NCBI GenBank assembly: GCA_903893335.1
Contig: CAITLX010000162.1
Coordinates: forward strand, 1 to 5,626
DNA: 5,626 bases
DNA from: an uncultured delta proteobacterium
GTDB taxonomy: Bacteria > Myxococcota_A > Polyangia > Polyangiales > Polyangiaceae
Direction: 5' to 3'
Below are positions 1 to 3,166 of this stretch, in pieces (within the stretch, counting starts at the first letter, position 1; each line of letters begins with the position of its first letter). Both the position numbers and the translations under genes were made by a program. The notes under the pieces are model-generated. The model did not search any database. It saw nothing but the letters and a program-made list of their open reading frames with translations, and had not been told where the DNA came from.

Positions 1-607
1 CGCCCGCGGCCTGCGCCCGCACCGACGCCTCGGCCGCGGCGGCCTCGGCCTTGCCCGCGTCGGTGAGCGGCAGATCGACGAGCGGCACGAGCAGCACGTC
101 GCCGCGTCGCAGCGCCGCCCCCTCGAGGTGGTTGTAGCGATCGAGCACCCACCCCTTCTCCTTCTCGCCGAGGAAGCGCAGCGCGATCGTGACGACGTTC
201 TCTCCCTGGCCGACGACGTAGCGCAGGTTGTACGGCACGCGGATCTCGGCGGCCTCGGCCGGCGCGATCCAGGGCATCGAGTCGTTGGCGCGCGCGAGCA
301 CGTCGGCGCGCCCCTCGTCGCCGAGCGCGGCGCGCGCGAGCGAGGCCCATGTGTCGCCCGCCGCGACGCGCAGGTGGCCGATGGCCGGGACCTCGAGGCG
401 CATGCCGGCGACGATGGGCGTGCCGCCGCCGAGGTCGAGCCCGTTGGCGGCGACCAGCACGCGCTCGAACTGCAGGTTGCCGTACGCGCGCTCGGCGATC
501 TGCGCGAGCGTCTCGCCCTTCTGCACGACGTGCGGAAAGGCGCTCGCCGGGCGCGGCGCGAGCAGCGTCAGGGCGAAGGCGAGCGGGAGGGTCCAGCCGC
601 GGGGCAT
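1..607 (-). CDS. Secreted protein with three tandem LysM domains (partial, N-terminal part)
   Basis: The gene reads leftward from an ATG at 607 and stays open to the window edge, giving about 202 residues. A Sec signal peptide is clear: MPRG, a hydrophobic stretch at residues 6-17, then PRPASA before F24, consistent with signal peptidase I cleavage after A23. Three LysM-like units follow at about 26-74 (HVVQKGETLAQIAERAYG...LEVP), 78-125 (LRVAAGDTWASLARAALG...IRVP) and 129-175 (RYVVGQGENVVTIALRFLG...LLVP). Each has the GDT/GET-like turn, a helix with a conserved I/L-A pair, and a closing hydrophobic-V-P strand. LysM modules bind N-acetylglucosamine polymers such as peptidoglycan, so an envelope-associated role is likely. 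From residue 182 the sequence turns Ala-rich and helical, and the rest of the protein is outside the window. A C-terminal TPR or enzymatic domain is possible but not visible. The Shine-Dalgarno is weak (an AGG shortly upstream of the ATG). The gene is divergent from the lipoprotein gene. Confidence 0.88.
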   Translation of the reverse strand, partial: MPRGWTLPLAFALTLLAPRPASAFPHVVQKGETLAQIAERAYGNLQFERVLVAANGLDLGGGTPIVAGMRLEVPAIGHLRVAAGDTWASLARAALGDEGRADVLARANDSMPWIAPAEAAEIRVPYNLRYVVGQGENVVTIALRFLGEKEKGWVLDRYNHLEGAALRRGDVLLVPLVDLPLTDAGKAEAAAAEASVRAQAAG

Positions 608-624
608 GACCTGTGAGCCTACCA

Positions 625-648
625 GCCTCGGCGCGCGCGCGCCGAGGC
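625..648. repeat. Perfect 24-bp palindrome in the divergent intergenic region
   Basis: The arm GCCTCGGCGCGC is followed directly by its exact reverse complement GCGCGCCGAGGC, with no spacer and no mismatch. It lies 18 bp from the ATG of the LysM gene and about 111 bp from the ATG of the lipoprotein gene. It could be a dimeric repressor site or, in a LysM-gene transcript, a strong hairpin in the 5' leader. It has no T-tract on either side, so it is not a standard Rho-independent terminator. The alternating CG core makes part of the symmetry cheap to obtain by chance in this GC-rich DNA. Confidence 0.6.
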
Positions 649-710
649 GCGGGCAGCGCGCACCCCCGGCGCGCTTCCCCGGTGCGGGCGCGCGTGTCAC
701 ATTGGGCGGT

Positions 711-733
711 CCTCGGCGGCGCGCCGCTCGAGG
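711..733 (+). repeat. Inverted repeat with one bulged T upstream of the lipoprotein gene
   Basis: CCTCGGCGGCG (711-721) pairs with CGCCGC-T-CGAGG (722-733), giving 11 complementary pairs interrupted only by a single unpaired T at 728. The inner 12 bases (716-727) form a perfect palindrome. As RNA, the innermost pairs would open to make a tetraloop. The 3' arm CGAGG (729-733) is also the 5' arm of the next inverted repeat, so the two hairpins could not both form fully. Confidence 0.5.
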
Positions 734-745
734 GTCGTACCCTCG
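729..745 (+). promoter_or_regulatory. Hairpin overlapping the ribosome binding site of the lipoprotein gene
   Basis: CGAGGGT (729-735), loop CGT (736-738) and ACCCTCG (739-745) form a perfect 7-bp stem with a 3-nt loop. The last base of the stem is the first G of the GGAG at 745-748, the best Shine-Dalgarno candidate for the ATG at 760. The structure could limit ribosome access if it is transcribed, or the 17-bp dyad could be a DNA operator if transcription starts downstream of it. Its 5' arm competes with the preceding inverted repeat. Confidence 0.45.
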
Positions 746-748
746 GAG
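745..748 (+). promoter_or_regulatory. Candidate Shine-Dalgarno GGAG for the lipoprotein gene
   Basis: GGAG ends 11 nt before the ATG at 760, slightly longer than the ideal spacing. It supports choosing ATG 760 over an upstream GTG at 613, as does the lipoprotein signal peptide that begins exactly at this ATG. Confidence 0.5.
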
Positions 749-759
749 CTTCTTCGCCG

Positions 760-2103
760 ATGTCCACCCGCTCGTCCCTCGCGCTCGCGCTCCTCGCCGC
801 CTCGTCGCTCGCCGCCTGCGGCTCGACGGCCTCTGCCCCCGCCGAGGGCGCCGGGGGTGACACCGGCGGCGAGCCCCCCGGCGCCGTGGCCCCGCAGATG
901 CTGTCGGGCCCGAGCAACAGCTTCCTCGAGGCCGAGACGAGCATCGCCGTCACGGCCGACGGCGTGGTCGCAGCCGCGTACATCGGCGAGTCGTTCCACA
1001 GCACCAACGGCTACAACTTCTCGGTCGACGACGGCCAGTCGTGGCAGGCCGGCCAGCGGCTCGACTCTCCCGGCGGCATCGAGGCGAGCGACCCGGTGCT
1101 CACCGCCGACCCGAGCGGCAACCTCTACATGGTGTGGCTCGGCTTCAAGCGCGACGCCTCGGGCCAGAGCCCGAGCAATTTCCGCATGTGGGTCGCCAAG
1201 GCCGCGGCGGGCACGACGCAGTTCGTCGACCCGGTGCAGGTCGGCGCGGGCGTGCTCGGCACGGCCGATCAGCTCGACAAGCCCTGGATCACCACGCTCG
1301 CCGACGGCGCGCTGCTCGCGACCTTCGCGCGCACCTCGACCGGCGGCGTGCTGTCGGCGCGCTCGGACGACGCGGGGCAGTCGTGGGACGTGACCACCAT
1401 CTCCGAGGACGGCCGCAGCTTCGCCAACCTCGCCTACCCCTGCCAGGCCGCCGACACGGGGCGCACCTACGTCGTCTACATCTACTCGGCCGGCTTCGGC
1501 GCGCCGTCGGTGCGCTTGCAGTGGAGCGACGACCGCGGAGACAGCTGGCCCTCGGACAACGTGCTCGACGTGCAGGCGAGCGGCGAGCCGACGGCGTTCG
1601 AGGACCCGACCTGCGTCGCGTCGGGCAACGACGTGTGGGTCTCGTACGGGCTCTCGGGCGACTCGCTGTTCGGCAGCATGTCGCGCTCGCCCAAGCTCGA
1701 CGCCGTGCGCGTCGCGCACTCGGGCGACGGCGGCGTCAGCGTCGCCGAGCGCGTCGACGCCCACGACGGCGCGGCGGGCCGCTACTTCTCGCACCCGCAG
1801 CTCGCGCGCACGGCCACCGGCGCGCTCGAGCTCGTCTACTACGCGGGCCAGAGCGACGGCGACACGGCGGGCACGCTGGTGCACGCGCGCTCCGAGGACG
1901 GCGGCGCCACCTTCGCGCCGAGCGAGGTCATCGCCTCGCCCATCACGCTCAGCTTCGACCGCGCCAGCCAGCTCTGGCTCGGCGACTACGTCGGCGTCGC
2001 CGCCGCGCGCGACAGCCTCTACGTCAGCTACGTCGACAACACCCGCAGCTCGATGCAGGGCCCGACCAGCCACGTCGCGGTCTGGCGCGGGCCTGCTCGG
2101 TGA
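760..2103 (+). CDS. Lipoprotein with four Asp-boxes (BNR/sialidase-like beta-propeller), function unknown
   Basis: The product has 447 residues. The start at ATG 760 is chosen because it begins a textbook lipoprotein signal: MSTRSS, a hydrophobic segment (residues 7-18), then the lipobox L-A-A-C with Cys20. A low-complexity Gly/Ala/Pro/Glu linker (21-45) follows, which would tether the folded domain to a membrane. Four Asp-boxes of the S-x-D-x-G-x-S/T-W/F type are visible: SVDDGQSW (88-95), SDDAGQSW (202-209), SDDRGDSW (256-263) and SEDGGATF (378-385). A weaker one may lie near 321-326. These sit in turns of BNR or sialidase-type propeller blades. Propeller-like strands such as NLYMVWLG, YVVYIYS, DVWVSYG, LELVYYAG and LYVSYVD recur between them. 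Cys228 and Cys285 could form a disulfide. I do not see the FRIP motif of true sialidases and cannot assign an arginine triad, so a binding or structural role is as likely as hydrolysis. The stop overlaps the start of the next gene. Confidence 0.88.
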   Translation: MSTRSSLALALLAASSLAACGSTASAPAEGAGGDTGGEPPGAVAPQMLSGPSNSFLEAETSIAVTADGVVAAAYIGESFHSTNGYNFSVDDGQSWQAGQRLDSPGGIEASDPVLTADPSGNLYMVWLGFKRDASGQSPSNFRMWVAKAAAGTTQFVDPVQVGAGVLGTADQLDKPWITTLADGALLATFARTSTGGVLSARSDDAGQSWDVTTISEDGRSFANLAYPCQAADTGRTYVVYIYSAGFGAPSVRLQWSDDRGDSWPSDNVLDVQASGEPTAFEDPTCVASGNDVWVSYGLSGDSLFGSMSRSPKLDAVRVAHSGDGGVSVAERVDAHDGAAGRYFSHPQLARTATGALELVYYAGQSDGDTAGTLVHARSEDGGATFAPSEVIASPITLSFDRASQLWLGDYVGVAAARDSLYVSYVDNTRSSMQGPTSHVAVWRGPAR

Positions 2104-3110
2104 CGCTCGCGCTCGCGGCCACGGGGCTCACCAGCGGCGTCGGCATGCGCCTCGCCGAGGTGGCGCGCGAGCGCGGCCTCGCGCTGGCCGGCCTGGTGCG
2201 CGACCTCGATCGCGACGACGCGCGCCGGCTCGCGAGCCTCGGGGTGCGGCTGGTGCAGGGCGATCTGGGCGACCGCGCGGCGCTCGGCGAGGTCGCGCGC
2301 GGCGCGGGCGCGTTCGTGCACATGGCCGCGCACGTGGGCGACTGGGGCCCGCGCGCCGAGTTCGAGCGCGTCAACGTCGAGGGCACGCGCAACGCGCTCG
2401 AGGCCGCGGCGGCCGCGGGCGTCCGGCGCTTCGTGCACCTCTCGTCCACGTCGGTCTACGGGCGCCCCGACCGCGGCCGCGTCACCGAGGCTTGGCCGCG
2501 CGAGCGCTCGGGCCAGGCCTACGACGACACCAAGACCGACGCCGAGGTGCTCGCGTTCGAGCGCGGCCACGCGCTCGGCCTCGAGGTCGCCGCCATCCGG
2601 CCGCCCATCATCTACGGCCCGTACGACCGCAATTTCATGCCCCGCGCCGTCGACACGATCGCGCGCGGCCGCATGCTGCTCATCGACGGCGGACGCGCGC
2701 CGCTCAACCTCGTGTGGGCCGACCACGTCGTCGACGTGCTCTTGCTCGCCGCCGAGGCGCCCGCTGCGGCCGTCGCGGGCGAGGCGTTCAACGTGATGGA
2801 CGGCGTCTCGGAGACGCCCGCGTCGGTGCGCGAGGTCATGGAGACCCTCGCCCGCGCGGCCGGCCTGCCGCCCCCCACGCGCTCGGTGCCCTACCCCATC
2901 GCGCTCGGCATCGGCCACGCGCTGTGGAACGCGTTTCGCCTCGCGGGCGCGTCCAAGGCGCCGCCGGTCACGCCGTTCGTCGTCAAGCTGATGAGCCGCC
3001 ACGTCGTCTACGACGCGGGCAAGGCAGCGCGCGTGCTGGGCTGGAAGCCGCGCCTCGGGTCGCTCGAGGGCGTCGCGCGCTACGCGAAGGCCTTCCGCAA
3101 GGTCGGCTGA
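2100..3110 (+). CDS. Extended SDR: NAD(P)-dependent epimerase/dehydratase or 3-beta-HSD-like protein
   Basis: The product has 336 residues from a GTG start at 2100. That start is preferred because the next in-frame ATG (2145) would remove the first Rossmann strand and glycine loop. The nucleotide-binding loop is T8-G-L-T-S-G-V-G15. The second strand ends LVRD (32-35), where Arg34 hints at NADP. An acidic D55-L follows strand 3 (VQGDL), and HMAAHVGDWGP (74-84) is the region after strand 4. The active-site set is LSSTSVYG (114-121), with Ser116 a likely catalytic Ser, and Y141-D-D-T-K145. RPPIIYGP (167-174), NLVWADHVVD (from 203) and the C-terminal YDAGKAARVLGW (from 304) are typical of extended SDRs that act on nucleotide sugars or sterol-like substrates. 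The substrate cannot be told from sequence. Start and preceding stop share GTGA, which suggests translational coupling to the lipoprotein gene. There is no clear Shine-Dalgarno. A short hydrophobic segment near 262-275 could be a membrane-contacting helix. Confidence 0.9.
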   Translation: MTLALAATGLTSGVGMRLAEVARERGLALAGLVRDLDRDDARRLASLGVRLVQGDLGDRAALGEVARGAGAFVHMAAHVGDWGPRAEFERVNVEGTRNALEAAAAAGVRRFVHLSSTSVYGRPDRGRVTEAWPRERSGQAYDDTKTDAEVLAFERGHALGLEVAAIRPPIIYGPYDRNFMPRAVDTIARGRMLLIDGGRAPLNLVWADHVVDVLLLAAEAPAAAVAGEAFNVMDGVSETPASVREVMETLARAAGLPPPTRSVPYPIALGIGHALWNAFRLAGASKAPPVTPFVVKLMSRHVVYDAGKAARVLGWKPRLGSLEGVARYAKAFRKVG

Positions 3111-3166
3111 CCGCCCCCGCGCGACGCTCGACGCCGCGCCGCCGCCGTGGTGAAACCGCCCGCGTG

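Larger units (their letters stand above)
608..759. promoter_or_regulatory. Divergent intergenic region between the LysM and lipoprotein genes
   Basis: These 152 bp separate two gene starts that face away from each other, so both promoters should lie here or just inside the flanking genes. I could not find a convincing sigma-70 pair. A TTGGGC at 702-707 lacks a properly spaced -10 box. The region holds one perfect 24-bp palindrome (625-648) and two overlapping inverted repeats (711-733 and 729-745). The assignment as a regulatory region rests on gene orientation and the dyad symmetry, not on a recognised operator. Confidence 0.55.

Noticed and set aside
613..759. Extending the lipoprotein N-terminus to the upstream GTG at 613
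   Set aside because: It would add 49 residues of Arg/Ala/Pro-rich sequence before the signal peptide, run across the palindrome, and bury the lipobox internally. ATG 760 gives a standard lipoprotein signal and has a GGAG upstream.
128..860. Plus-strand open frames over the LysM gene region (128-616, 228-860, 349-609)
   Set aside because: The minus strand encodes a signal peptide and three LysM domains here. The plus-strand products are Arg/Ala-rich with no family resemblance.
697..2073. Minus-strand open frame of 458 codons
   Set aside because: It lies opposite the lipoprotein gene and has a biased Arg/Ala/Val/Glu composition and no recognisable motif. The sense frame has a lipobox and four Asp-boxes.
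1041..2099. Extending the SDR upstream in the same open frame to 1041
   Set aside because: The upstream part is a shifted reading of the lipoprotein gene, rich in Arg with no domain. The Rossmann strand begins at the GTG at 2100.
2028..3002. Minus-strand open frame of 324 codons
   Set aside because: It mirrors the SDR gene. The composition is biased and no domain is visible, while the sense strand carries the complete SDR signature.
3111..3166. Terminator or promoter between the SDR and the transporter gene
   Set aside because: The 56 nt contain no stem followed by a T-tract and no recognisable -35/-10 pair, so I see no support for a separate transcription unit.
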